Below are positions 1 to 8,008 of a DNA stretch of 64,000 bases, in pieces. Position numbers and translations under genes: made by a program. The notes beneath the pieces were generated by a model, which saw only the letters and a list, made by a program, of their open reading frames with translations, ran no database searches and was not told where the DNA came from. Numbering within the stretch: the stretch's first letter is position 1; each line of letters opens with the position of its first letter. This DNA comes from Pseudotabrizicola algicola. Its GTDB lineage: Bacteria > Pseudomonadota > Alphaproteobacteria > Rhodobacterales > Rhodobacteraceae. The stretch is from positions 62,001-126,000 of the forward strand of contig NZ_JAAIKE010000005.1 in assembly GCF_010915705.1 (NCBI RefSeq), read 5' to 3'.

Positions 1-349
1 GCCCGCGCAGCCAGTCGGCCAAGGCCGCGCTGCCCTGCAATTCCGGCTCCACGCCCGAGCAGACAAGCACCACGCCGTCAGGCTGCACCGTGCCGAACGC
101 CCGATCCACCATCACCGGCACCCCGTTCGAACAGGCCACCGGCTGCCCGTCAGAGGACAGCACCTGCCAACGGAACAGCGCCTGACCTGTCAGCTGGTTG
201 GCAATCCGCAGCGGCTCGATCGCCGAGGCAAAGGCCAGCATGGTGAACTTGGGCAGCAAGACAAAGCTGACCTCGACAGGGCTTGCCACGGGGGGCAATT
301 CGACATGGGCCACACCCTTTGCAATATAGCGCGCCGCATCATCCGTCAT
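1..349 (-). CDS. GlxA family transcriptional regulator, N-terminal part (runs off window start)
   Basis: The reading frame opens with ATG at 349 and stays open to base 1, giving about 116 residues. The segment beginning VSFVLLPKFTMLAFASAIEP and continuing with LRIANQLTG and a WQVLSSDGQPV stretch is typical of the DJ-1/PfpI-like sensor domain of GlxA-type AraC regulators. In that family this domain precedes an AraC helix-turn-helix, which would lie outside the window. Family members often control choline, carnitine or amino-acid catabolism; nothing here fixes the ligand. It is transcribed away from the 490-1578 gene. The family call is good, the target unknown. Confidence 0.8.
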   Translation of the reverse strand, partial: MTDDAARYIAKGVAHVELPPVASPVEVSFVLLPKFTMLAFASAIEPLRIANQLTGQALFRWQVLSSDGQPVACSNGVPVMVDRAFGTVQPDGVVLVCSGVEPELQGSAALADWLRG

Positions 350-489
350 GGCCAGCCCCCCAAAGTTCACCGCTCTTTGGCATGCGATCTTGCCTTAGGC
401 CATAACGCACAAACCCCTTTCGCAAAAGCCCGCGCCTTTTGCCCGGCACGGTTGTGAAACATCAGACAGTGTGGCACGCAATTCAGACC

Positions 490-1578
490 ATGCCCCCGTC
501 AAACGCCCAAGCCTTCATCACTCTATGGACCAAGGGCAGCGCCCAGCTTGTCGCAAACCTGCGCGCAAGGGTGGAACTGGTGCAGGCGGGCGGGGAAATG
601 CTGCCCGTCACGCTCTGCGACGCCCGCGACCGGCCCAACTGCTACCTGTGCCAGCCCTCGACCGCCTATATCGACTATGGCATCGAAGAGACGCGGCATT
701 TCACGCATTCCCCCCTCCTGCGCCGCACGCTCTCGGGCCTGCTGCGCGGCGCGGCCCCGCTTTTGCGCGCCAGCGGGCTGGACCATCAGGCACAGGTCAA
801 CAACTGGCTTCTGGCCACCAATCCGCCGCCCCCCACGGGCGTCCTGCCCGCGATGCAGGCGCTCGCCCGCCGCCATCCGGACCGCGCCATCCTGCTGCGC
901 TCGCTCAACGATGCCACCGATGCCCCGCTGCTGGCGGCGCTGCGGGCGGCGGGCGTTGAGCTTTTGCCCGCGCGGCAGGTGTGGATATGGCATCCCCGCC
1001 CCGCCACGCAGGGCAAGCCGCCGTCCTTGCCGCGCGACCGCCGCCGCGATGCCGCCCTGTTGGCGGACGGACAGTTTGACCTGCACCCCGGCGCAGCCTT
1101 TACCCCGCAGGATTATGCAACGGCGGCAGATCTTTACGCCCGGCTCTACCTGCAGAAATACACTCCGCTGAACCCGCATTACACCCCCGCTTTCCTGCAG
1201 GGCATGGCGCAGACGGGCCTGATGCGGCTGACGGGGCTTCAGGCAAATGGCGCGCTTCTGGGCGTCATCGGCACCGTCGCGCTTGGCGGCATGCTCACCG
1301 CGCCCGTCGTCGGCTACCGCACCGACCTGCCGCAATCGCTCGGCCTCTACCGCCGCCTCCTCGCCCTTGCGATGGCCGAGGCCGAACAGGCACAGATCCC
1401 GTTCCACATGTCGGCAGGCGCGGCCAGCTTCAAGCGCAACCGCGGCGCCAAGCCCGCCATCGAATACACCGCCGCCCTCGTCTCGCACCTGCCCACGCGC
1501 AACCGCATCGCCACCGCCATCCTTGCGGGCCTGCTGACCCGAATCGGCGTGCCGATCATGCGCAGATACGGCCTCTAG
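490..1578 (+). CDS. GNAT/FemAB-like acyltransferase-type protein, unrecognised substrate
   Basis: A 362-residue protein if ATG 490 is used; in-frame GTG 454 and TTG 439 would add 12 or 17 residues and no convincing ribosome site decides between them. The C-terminal half has the look of a GNAT/FemAB fold: a tyrosine-rich segment (DLYARLYLQKYTPLNPHY), then a GVIGTVALGG strand and a conserved tail with SAGAASFKRNRG and PAIEYTAALVSHLP. This is fold-level pattern recognition only. The gene ends tail-to-tail with the ATP-grasp gene, overlapping it by 4 bp, so it probably belongs functionally to the 1.6-6.6 kb cluster although it is on the other strand. A role in acylating the cluster product is inference. 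Confidence 0.6.
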   Translation: MPPSNAQAFITLWTKGSAQLVANLRARVELVQAGGEMLPVTLCDARDRPNCYLCQPSTAYIDYGIEETRHFTHSPLLRRTLSGLLRGAAPLLRASGLDHQAQVNNWLLATNPPPPTGVLPAMQALARRHPDRAILLRSLNDATDAPLLAALRAAGVELLPARQVWIWHPRPATQGKPPSLPRDRRRDAALLADGQFDLHPGAAFTPQDYATAADLYARLYLQKYTPLNPHYTPAFLQGMAQTGLMRLTGLQANGALLGVIGTVALGGMLTAPVVGYRTDLPQSLGLYRRLLALAMAEAEQAQIPFHMSAGAASFKRNRGAKPAIEYTAALVSHLPTRNRIATAILAGLLTRIGVPIMRRYGL

Positions 1579-2693
1579 CCGTTCCACTCGATATCGGCGG
1601 TCGAGGCGGCCTGCAGCCCCTGCCCCCGCCGCAGGGCAATCGCGCCGATCTCGGCCACCGCACGCAGTTGCGCGCCAAGACCCACCCGTGCGCCCTCCCA
1701 TGCCAGCGCCTCCTCCGCCCGCGCCAGATCGGCGCGAAAACCGGCCCTGCGCCAAGCGCCGTAAAGCCACAGCGCCAGCCGCACTGCCTGCGGGCGCGCG
1801 CTCCCGGGCACCAGAACCGGCCCGCTCCCCGCCAGCGCCGCCGCCAGCGCCTCCGCATCGCGCATCAGGTGCAGGCCACTCGTCGCGCGCGGGTTGCACT
1901 CGATGGGGGCCACGCCCGCCGCAGTCTCGATCAGGTCAAAGGAAAGCTGCCCCGTCCACCCCGTCGCCGCCGCAAAGGCGCGGACAAAGCCCAGCGCCGG
2001 CGCGGGATCGACCGGCTGAAAGTAAATCCCCGCGCCCTGCCCTGCCCGATAGAGCGGATGATAGACCGCCAGCGCCGTCACCTTCCCCGCAACCGCAATG
2101 GCATAGGCGCACACCTCCCGCCCCGCGAGAAACTCCTGCGCCACCCAAGGGTCACGCGCCGATGGCCGCAGCCGCGCCACCTGCGCAGGCGAGGGGCGCA
2201 CCAGAGTGCGCGTGGCAAAACGCGAAAAAGCGGGCTTCAGCACCAAGCCCGAAGGATCGGGCAGATCCGCCAGATCGTCCGCGCACATCAGCCGCCGCGT
2301 CTGCGGCACATGCGGCCAGACCTGCGCACACAGCGCGATGAACGCCCCCTTGTCATGCGCCTGCGCCAGCAGCGACATCGGCGGCGCAAACACCCGCACC
2401 CCCGCTGCCGCCAGATCGGGCGCAATCTGTGCCAGCCAGAACACTTCCTCACAGGTCGGCAGGATCAACCCGATCCCGTGTCGCGCACACAGCGCCAGCA
2501 GATCCCGCCGGAACCCGTCCAGATCAAAGGCCGGCGGCGCATGGCGCAGATAGCCGTCCGCAAAGCCGCGCCCGATGGGCCAGCGCAGGCTGTCGGCCAG
2601 ATGCACCCGCCGCCCCGCCGCCCGCAAGGCCCAGGCCCAGTGCAGCGCCACGGGCGCGCGCGCACCTGTCACCATCACCGCCTCAGCCGCCAT
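1575..2693 (-). CDS. ATP-grasp family ligase
   Basis: About 372 residues starting at ATG 2693, which overlaps the upstream adenylate-forming gene by 11 bp; ATG 2675 is an alternative that leaves a short gap. An N-terminal Rossmann-like segment (VMVTGARAPVALHWAWAL, residues 6-23) precedes ATP-grasp motifs: LVLKPAFSR near 150-158, the hinge-type WVAQEFLAGRE at 183-193, and the Mg-binding ECNPRATSGLH at 265-275. ATP-grasp enzymes join a carboxylate, via acyl-phosphate, to an amine or thiol. As the last gene of the minus-strand operon it could ligate an amino acid or other nucleophile to the acid made by its neighbours. The substrate is not deducible from the sequence. Confidence 0.8.
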   Translation of the reverse strand: MAAEAVMVTGARAPVALHWAWALRAAGRRVHLADSLRWPIGRGFADGYLRHAPPAFDLDGFRRDLLALCARHGIGLILPTCEEVFWLAQIAPDLAAAGVRVFAPPMSLLAQAHDKGAFIALCAQVWPHVPQTRRLMCADDLADLPDPSGLVLKPAFSRFATRTLVRPSPAQVARLRPSARDPWVAQEFLAGREVCAYAIAVAGKVTALAVYHPLYRAGQGAGIYFQPVDPAPALGFVRAFAAATGWTGQLSFDLIETAAGVAPIECNPRATSGLHLMRDAEALAAALAGSGPVLVPGSARPQAVRLALWLYGAWRRAGFRADLARAEEALAWEGARVGLGAQLRAVAEIGAIALRRGQGLQAASTADIEWNG

Positions 2694-3897
2694 CGCGCAC
2701 CACCCGCACCCGACGCAACTTGCGCGCATCGGGGCGCAGCGGCACCACCTCGGCCCGCACCGCCACCGCCACCCCGCGCGCGGCAAACAGCCCGCGCAAG
2801 GCGCACGCCGCCGCCTCCATCCCGGTTTCATCGGGCAAGCTCAGCACAACCACCCCGGCCCCCCGCTGCTCCAGCCGGAAATCGGTGATGCGCCGGTCGG
2901 CATCCAGCACCGCATTGCGCAGCACATCCGGCGTGATCTGCACATCGCCAAAGCGGAACACATCATCGGCCCGCCCCACCACCTCGTCTACCGCCAGCAG
3001 CGGGCTGCCGCAGGCACAGGGCCGATCCGACAGGCGCAGCAGATCGTTCATCCGGTATCGCGCCAATATCTGCGTGCGGCGGGTGAAACTGCTGATGACC
3101 GGAGAGACAAGATCACCCACCGGCTCGAACTCGAAGCGCACCACATCCTCGGCCAGATGCAGGCGGCCGTGGGCGCAACTGACCCCCAGCAACCCCTCGG
3201 TCGCCATGTAGATCTGCCCCAGGGTCACCCCGAACCCCGCCTCGATCGCCGCGCGGTCGGGCGGGTCCAGCGTTTCTGCCGCCGCAAACACCCGTTCGGG
3301 CCGGACGCCACCTTGCGCCGCCAGCCAGACCAGAACCTTGGGCGGCGCCACGATCACCGTGGGGTTCGCGCGCCGCACCTCCTCGGCCCAGACGGCCCAA
3401 TCCCCGTTCAGATCGTGAAAGCTTAGCCGCAGCATCCGGCTTTGCGCCGCGCTGTCATAAAGCGCGGTGTGCAAGGGCAGGATCACCGCCACGCGGTGCC
3501 GCCTGCGCCAGACATCGGGCAGCGCCTTGGCCAGCATCACGCCCAGCCACTGGAACCGCTCGGCCTCGGAAATCACGAACAGCCCGCGGTTGCCGCTGGT
3601 GCCGGTGCTGGCCCCCACCGTGAACCTGCCGATCCGCCGCGATCCGGCAAAGGCCGCCCAGCCCTGCTCGGCCGTGATCCCCGCGCGGTTGAAGGCGGCG
3701 AAATCCGCCATCAGCACCGCTTTGTCCACCACCGGCAGGTCCTGCCGTCCGGCATAGAACGCAACCCTTGGCACATCGCGCCGCCGCCAGCGCGCATAGA
3801 CCTTGTCCTGCCAGCGCAGGAAATCCGCACGCGCGCGCCGCCGCGACACCCAGAGCGTGCGCACAAAGGCCAGCAGCGCCAGCGCCCGCAGACTCAC
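2683..3897 (-). CDS. Adenylate-forming enzyme, PaaK / coenzyme F390 synthetase-related
   Basis: 404 residues. Motifs of the ANL superfamily are visible: a phosphate-binding loop STGTSGNR at 98-105, ATE at 232-234, YRMNDLL at 281-287 and GRADD at 308-312. A CACG motif at 294-297 is typical of the PaaK/CapK/F390-synthetase branch. These enzymes activate a carboxylate as acyl-AMP and pass it to CoA or another acceptor. It starts with a 4-bp overlap with the metallo-hydrolase gene and itself overlaps the ATP-grasp gene, so tight translational coupling is likely. Its place in the cluster matches that of OleC in olefin/beta-lactone pathways, but it belongs to a different branch of the superfamily. 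The substrate is unknown. Confidence 0.8.
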   Translation of the reverse strand: MSLRALALLAFVRTLWVSRRRARADFLRWQDKVYARWRRRDVPRVAFYAGRQDLPVVDKAVLMADFAAFNRAGITAEQGWAAFAGSRRIGRFTVGASTGTSGNRGLFVISEAERFQWLGVMLAKALPDVWRRRHRVAVILPLHTALYDSAAQSRMLRLSFHDLNGDWAVWAEEVRRANPTVIVAPPKVLVWLAAQGGVRPERVFAAAETLDPPDRAAIEAGFGVTLGQIYMATEGLLGVSCAHGRLHLAEDVVRFEFEPVGDLVSPVISSFTRRTQILARYRMNDLLRLSDRPCACGSPLLAVDEVVGRADDVFRFGDVQITPDVLRNAVLDADRRITDFRLEQRGAGVVVLSLPDETGMEAAACALRGLFAARGVAVAVRAEVVPLRPDARKLRRVRVVRDGG

Positions 3898-4715
3898 GGC
3901 AAACCTGCCTCGGGCAGATCAAAGGCGGTCGGCTCCGGATCATGGCACAGCATCACCTGCCCCCCCGCCGCCTGCCACCCCGCCGCCAGCGCCGCACTGC
4001 GCGCCGCCGCCGTCCGGTCCTCCAGCACCAGACGCAAGGGCAGCCCCGGTGCCTGCGCCTCCGCAAGTCCCTCCCGCAGCCATGCGGCATCACAGGCATA
4101 GAGCAATCCCGCCTCCGCAAAGGCGATCCCGAAATGCCCCGCCGCATGGCCCGGCAACTCCACCACCACGCAAGACCCGTCGCCGAACAGGTCCGCCCCT
4201 TCGCCCAGACCAAAAGGCAGCGCCACACGCGGCAATGTGGTCACGCAGGTCAGCCGCGCCTCCAGCCCCTGCGGGATCAGGTCCGGAAAGACCCCGTGCC
4301 GCTGGTTCACCAGATCATGCGCCGCCCGTATCCGCGCCAGCGTCGGCCCGTGGGCCACGATCCGCGCCATCGGAAACTCGGCCAGCCGCGCCACATGGTC
4401 GGCGTGAAAATGCGTGACGATCACCCCCGCCACATCGCGCGGGCGCAACCCCATCCGGTCCAGCACCGCATGCGGCGCCTGCGTCTCGCACAACCGATAG
4501 CGCAGCGCCGCCGCATAGGCCCGCAGCGCAAAACCGCGCCCCGGCGCGCTCAGCGCCTGCGGCCCGATGCCGGTGTCGATCAGCCAGACGCCCCGCACCG
4601 GATGCCGCAGCACCCCGTAACGCACCCGCAAATCCCGCCACCGCCACGCACCGCCCCTGCGCAGCACCGTCTCCGGCGCGGGCACAAAGCCGCTATTGGC
4701 GAACCCTATCTGCAT
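3894..4715 (-). CDS. Metallo-beta-lactamase-fold hydrolase
   Basis: 273 residues from ATG 4715; the start overlaps the stop of the upstream reductase by one base (TGATG), which favours this start over upstream ones. The complete metal site is present: THFHADH at 101-107, the next histidine in PGHAAGH (190), the bridging aspartate in YACDA (209) and a terminal histidine in LCHDP (258). This set is shared by lactonases such as the N-acyl-homoserine lactonases and by glyoxalase II-like esterases. No signal peptide is seen, so it is cytoplasmic. In this operon it occupies the place of the alpha/beta-hydrolase OleB of Ole clusters; cleavage of a lactone or thioester intermediate is my inference. 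Confidence 0.85.
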   Translation of the reverse strand: MQIGFANSGFVPAPETVLRRGGAWRWRDLRVRYGVLRHPVRGVWLIDTGIGPQALSAPGRGFALRAYAAALRYRLCETQAPHAVLDRMGLRPRDVAGVIVTHFHADHVARLAEFPMARIVAHGPTLARIRAAHDLVNQRHGVFPDLIPQGLEARLTCVTTLPRVALPFGLGEGADLFGDGSCVVVELPGHAAGHFGIAFAEAGLLYACDAAWLREGLAEAQAPGLPLRLVLEDRTAAARSAALAAGWQAAGGQVMLCHDPEPTAFDLPEAGLP

Positions 4716-5662
4716 CACGCCCCTCCGCCGAAGGTCCGGTTCAAACCGTCCTCGAAATCCACCACGGGCCGCCAGCCCAACTCCCGCCCCGCGCGCGAGA
4801 TGTCGAGGGTCTGTGTATAGGCAAACAGCCCCACCCCATAGCGCGTCACGCGCGGCTCTGTCCCCGTCAGCGCGCCGCGCCATTCCATCGCCCGCGCCGC
4901 CGCCATCACCAGCGGCACCGGCAAGGCCCGCCAGCGCGGCACCACCCCGGCCCGCGCCGCCACCGCCCGCACCACCTCGCGGATCGGCAGCGCCACCCCG
5001 CCCGAGACGTGGAACACGCCGCCCGCATCCGAGCCAAGCGCCGCATGGATCGCCGCCACCACATCATCCACATGGGTCAGATCGGTCGCCGCCTGCCCGC
5101 CCCGCATCAGGGGCAGAGGCCCCGCCGCCATCGCCCGCAGCAGGCGCGGCAACAGTGCGCGGTCCCCCGCGCCATAAATCCCGCGCGGGCGCAGTACCAC
5201 CGCCCCCGCCGCCAAGGCCAGCGCCTCGGACTCGGCCTTGGTCGCGGCATAGGCGTTCACCGGCGGCGGCAGCGCGGCATCCTCGCGCAGCCCGATCTGG
5301 TCGGCAAAGCGGAAGCAGACCGAGGGCGTCGAGATATGCACCACCCGCACGCCCCCCAGCCGCCGCGCCACCTCCAGCACCGTCTGCGTCGCCCCCACAT
5401 TGCTGCGCCGGAACTCTGCCATTGCGCCCCAAGGGGCCGACAGCGCCGCCGCATGCACGATCGCACGCACCCCCGCCTGCTCCGCCGCACGCGTCAGCCT
5501 GTCCACGGCCCCCGCACCGGCAAGGTCGAGGGCCAGCGCCCCCACCTCGGCCGAGGCCTCTACACCCCGCCCCGTCGCCAGCACCGCCGAGCCCCTCGCG
5601 CGCAAATCCCGCACCAGCGCGCCGCCCAGAAACCCCGATGCCCCCGTGACCAGAACCGCCAT
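4715..5662 (-). CDS. NAD(P)-dependent SDR reductase, OleD-like / 3-beta-HSD family
   Basis: 315 residues, extended short-chain dehydrogenase. The Rossmann motif GASGFLG is at residues 7-13, a serine-containing STPSV is at 111-115 and the catalytic Y138-x3-K142 lies in NAYAATK. The arrangement of these motifs, the AAALSAPWG segment (71-79) and the TDLTHVDDV segment closely follow OleD, the 2-alkyl-3-ketoacid reductase of olefin biosynthesis, as I remember that family. It lies between the ketoacyl-synthase gene (no gap) and the metallo-hydrolase gene (1-base overlap). The likely reaction is reduction of a 3-keto group made by the upstream synthase. The exact substrate is inferred. Confidence 0.8.
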   Translation of the reverse strand: MAVLVTGASGFLGGALVRDLRARGSAVLATGRGVEASAEVGALALDLAGAGAVDRLTRAAEQAGVRAIVHAAALSAPWGAMAEFRRSNVGATQTVLEVARRLGGVRVVHISTPSVCFRFADQIGLREDAALPPPVNAYAATKAESEALALAAGAVVLRPRGIYGAGDRALLPRLLRAMAAGPLPLMRGGQAATDLTHVDDVVAAIHAALGSDAGGVFHVSGGVALPIREVVRAVAARAGVVPRWRALPVPLVMAAARAMEWRGALTGTEPRVTRYGVGLFAYTQTLDISRAGRELGWRPVVDFEDGLNRTFGGGA

Positions 5663-6634
5663 CTAGAAATCCATCACCACACCGCCAAAGGAGACCCCCG
5701 CCGAGGTGCCCAGCATCAGCACCCGCGCCCCCGCTGGCACCCGTCCCGCCCGCCGCGCATGGTCCAGCGCAAAGGGGATCGAGGCGGCAATCTGGTTGCC
5801 CACCTCTGCCGCGATATCGACCACCTTCTCCGGCGCAAAGCCGCAGAGCCTTATCATGTGCTGCAAGGCCCCCGGGCTGGCCTGATGCGGCACCACCAGA
5901 TCGATCTCCTCCCGCGTGACCCCAGCCTCGGCGAGCACCGCCTCGACGAAGGCACCGAAATGCTGCGCCGTCAGACGGAACAGCGCCCGCCCGTCCATGC
6001 GGAACCGCGCATGGGCCTCGAAGGCGGCGCGGTCCTGCGCGAAATCGAACCGCGTGCCGCCCGCGCCAATCTCGCAGGCCTCATAGCCGGACGGAAAGCT
6101 GCGAAACCGCGCGGCGCGCAGGCCCGCGCCCCGCGTCACCACCGCCGCCGCCGCCCCGTCGCCGAACAGCGCCGCGACCTCCGGCTGCGCCTCCCACGGC
6201 AAGGCCCGCGAGGCCACCTCGGCCGAAACGACCAGCGCCCGCGCATAGCGCCCCGTCGCCATCAACCCCTCGACCACCTCCAGCGCCGTCAGGAACGACA
6301 GGCAGGTGCTGTTGATGTCGAAACACGCCACCGCCCCGTCGGCCAGCCCCAGCCCGCGCTGGATCAGCGGCGCCGTGCTGGGCAGGGTCTGATACCCGAT
6401 CCCGCAGGCCGAAACGATCAGGTCCATGTCCCCCGCCGCCATGCCCGCATCCGCCAGCGCCGCCCGCGCCGCGCCCAGCGCAAGGTCGATCTGGCTGCCC
6501 TCGGTCATCACATGCCGCCGCGCGACACCGCTTGCCGCAAGGGTCCAGCCCGCAGGCTTGCCCAACCGCGCATCGATCTGGTCGGCGCTCACCACCGTAT
6601 GCGGCAGCGCCGATCCCGTCCCGATGATCCGCAT
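5663..6634 (-). CDS. 3-oxoacyl-ACP synthase III-like condensing enzyme
   Basis: 323 residues of the thiolase superfamily. The catalytic triad is visible: Cys111 in INSTCLSF, His250 in VVPHQAS and Asn280 in VGNQIAAS, with a C-terminal GTSAGVSFGG loop. It has no ACP domain. It is the first gene of a five-gene minus-strand operon (condensing enzyme, reductase, metallo-hydrolase, adenylate-forming enzyme, ATP-grasp). FabH for fatty-acid synthesis is normally found with plsX, so this is more likely a specialised paralogue joining two acyl groups, as OleA does. I see no obvious counterpart of the OleA glutamate near residues 80-90, so an OleA-type Claisen reaction is uncertain. Three 30-bp direct repeats lie just upstream. 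Confidence 0.85.
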   Translation of the reverse strand: MRIIGTGSALPHTVVSADQIDARLGKPAGWTLAASGVARRHVMTEGSQIDLALGAARAALADAGMAAGDMDLIVSACGIGYQTLPSTAPLIQRGLGLADGAVACFDINSTCLSFLTALEVVEGLMATGRYARALVVSAEVASRALPWEAQPEVAALFGDGAAAAVVTRGAGLRAARFRSFPSGYEACEIGAGGTRFDFAQDRAAFEAHARFRMDGRALFRLTAQHFGAFVEAVLAEAGVTREEIDLVVPHQASPGALQHMIRLCGFAPEKVVDIAAEVGNQIAASIPFALDHARRAGRVPAGARVLMLGTSAGVSFGGVVMDF

Positions 6635-6652
6635 CCCTCGCCTCCCCGCGCG

Positions 6653-6728
6653 CCCCTGATCCGCGCATACGCCCGCCGTTCGGCCCCGATCCGCGCAGAC
6701 CGGCCCCGTGCAGCCCTGATACGCGCAA
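6653..6728. repeat. Three direct repeats with exact 30-bp period upstream of the condensing-enzyme operon
   Basis: The units begin at about 6653, 6683 and 6713. Each contains a core CCYGATMCGCGCA followed by variable bases, so the similar half (about 15-18 bp) alternates with an unrelated half. They sit 20-95 bp upstream of the start of the minus-strand operon and also upstream of the plus-strand KDG kinase. This is where an operator array or promoter element would be. No known regulator consensus is recognised. Confidence 0.55.
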
Positions 6729-6837
6729 TCGCGCCGCGCCTCAATCAGGCCCCGCGCGCCTCTGTCACCACGCGCGGTTGCAGCCCCGTCACCCCTCGGC
6801 TACGGTCACGCCGAAATCGGCAAAAGGACGCGCGCAC

Positions 6838-7746
6838 ATGTCACAATCCCTGCTCTGCCTTGGTGAATGCATGGTCGAACTCTCGCCCACCGCCGGAGGC
6901 GATTATACGCGGGGCTTTGCGGGCGACACCTTCAACACCGCATGGTATGCCCGCCGCCTCTTGCCCGCCGACTGGACCGTCGCCTATGGCACCTGCATCG
7001 GCACCGACGCCATCTCGGAAGAAATGGCCGCCTTCATCGCGGGCGAAGGCATCGACACCGCCACCCTGCGCCGCCTGCCCGACCGCACCGTGGGCCTCTA
7101 CATGATCAGCCTGCGCAACGGCGAGCGCAGCTTTTCCTACTGGCGCGGCCAGTCGGCGGCCAGATGCCTTGCGGATGATCCCGACTGGCTGGCCGCCACC
7201 CTCCACGGGCGCAGCATCATCCACTTTTCGGCCATCACGCTCGCTATCCTCTCGCCGGACCAGCGGCGCACCTTCTGCGCCGCCCTCTCCCTCGCCCGCG
7301 CGAACGGCAGCCTGATCGCCTTCGACACCAACCTGCGCCCCCGCCTGTGGGAAAACGCCGACGCCATGCGGGCGGGCGTGATGCTGGGGGCCTCGGTCGC
7401 CGATATCGTGCTGCCCTCCTTCGACGAGGAAACCGGTCTCTGGGGAGACACCAGCACCGCCCAGACCGTCGAGCGCTATGCCAAGGCCGGTGCCACGCGC
7501 GTCGTGGTCAAGGATGGCGGCGGCCCTGTCACCCTGTGGTCCGCCGCCAATGGCAGCCGCCAGCACGCCCCAAGCCCGGTCAAGCACATCGTCGACACCA
7601 CCGCAGCAGGCGACAGCTTTGCCGGCGGCTTTCTCGCCCATCTCGCGATGGGCCATGACGAAGACACCGCCGCCAAAGCCGCCATCGCCCTTGCCGCCGG
7701 TGTCATACAGGCGCGCGGCGCGCTGGTTCCCGGCCTTTTCGCCTGA
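6838..7746 (+). CDS. kdgK: 2-keto-3-deoxygluconate kinase (PfkB family)
   Basis: 302 residues from ATG 6838. It opens with CLGECMVEL and a GFAGDTFNTAWYARRL substrate-binding segment, and ends with the PfkB signature VDTTAAGDSFAGGFLA containing the catalytic aspartate. The family phosphorylates 2-dehydro-3-deoxy-D-gluconate to KDPG, feeding the Entner-Doudoroff pathway. It stands alone: the left neighbour is divergent and an NMT1-type transporter follows after 262 bp. Another PfkB sugar kinase activity is possible, but the N-terminal segment fits KdgK best. Confidence 0.8.
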   Translation: MSQSLLCLGECMVELSPTAGGDYTRGFAGDTFNTAWYARRLLPADWTVAYGTCIGTDAISEEMAAFIAGEGIDTATLRRLPDRTVGLYMISLRNGERSFSYWRGQSAARCLADDPDWLAATLHGRSIIHFSAITLAILSPDQRRTFCAALSLARANGSLIAFDTNLRPRLWENADAMRAGVMLGASVADIVLPSFDEETGLWGDTSTAQTVERYAKAGATRVVVKDGGGPVTLWSAANGSRQHAPSPVKHIVDTTAAGDSFAGGFLAHLAMGHDEDTAAKAAIALAAGVIQARGALVPGLFA

Positions 7747-8008
7747 CCAGTCCCCCGCGCGCTTTCCCTCGGCGCCTCTGGAATACGCCCGCGCAAAGCC
7801 TGTCCCGCCATCCCGTCGGCGGGTCGATTAACCATGCGGCAGGCCAAGCCGAAGCCGATCCTTGCTTCGCATATTTTTTCATCTAAGCTGGCCGCAGTCG
7901 CCCAATTCCCGCCCACCCTCGCGCAATCCCGCATCAACCCGCCGCGCCGCCCTGTGACTCCCCCGTGCAAGTCTTACCGTCAAGAAAACCCCAACCGGAG
8001 TCTTCCCC
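7747..8008. other. Intergenic region upstream of the NMT1-type ABC operon
   Basis: 262 bp without a supported gene. A relatively AT-rich stretch (about 7866-7890) could hold a promoter, and CGGAG about 10 bases before ATG 8009 is a good ribosome site. I looked for a thiamine (TPP) riboswitch because the binding protein belongs to the NMT1/THI5 superfamily and found no matching conserved core. Confidence 0.5.

Noticed and set aside
6081-6728. Ten-residue peptide repeats in an open frame covering the 30-bp repeats
   Set aside because: The frame is different from the condensing-enzyme frame and simply reflects the 30-bp DNA period.
7747-8008. Possible thiamine riboswitch upstream of the NMT1-type importer
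   Set aside because: The conserved TPP-aptamer core sequences are not present.
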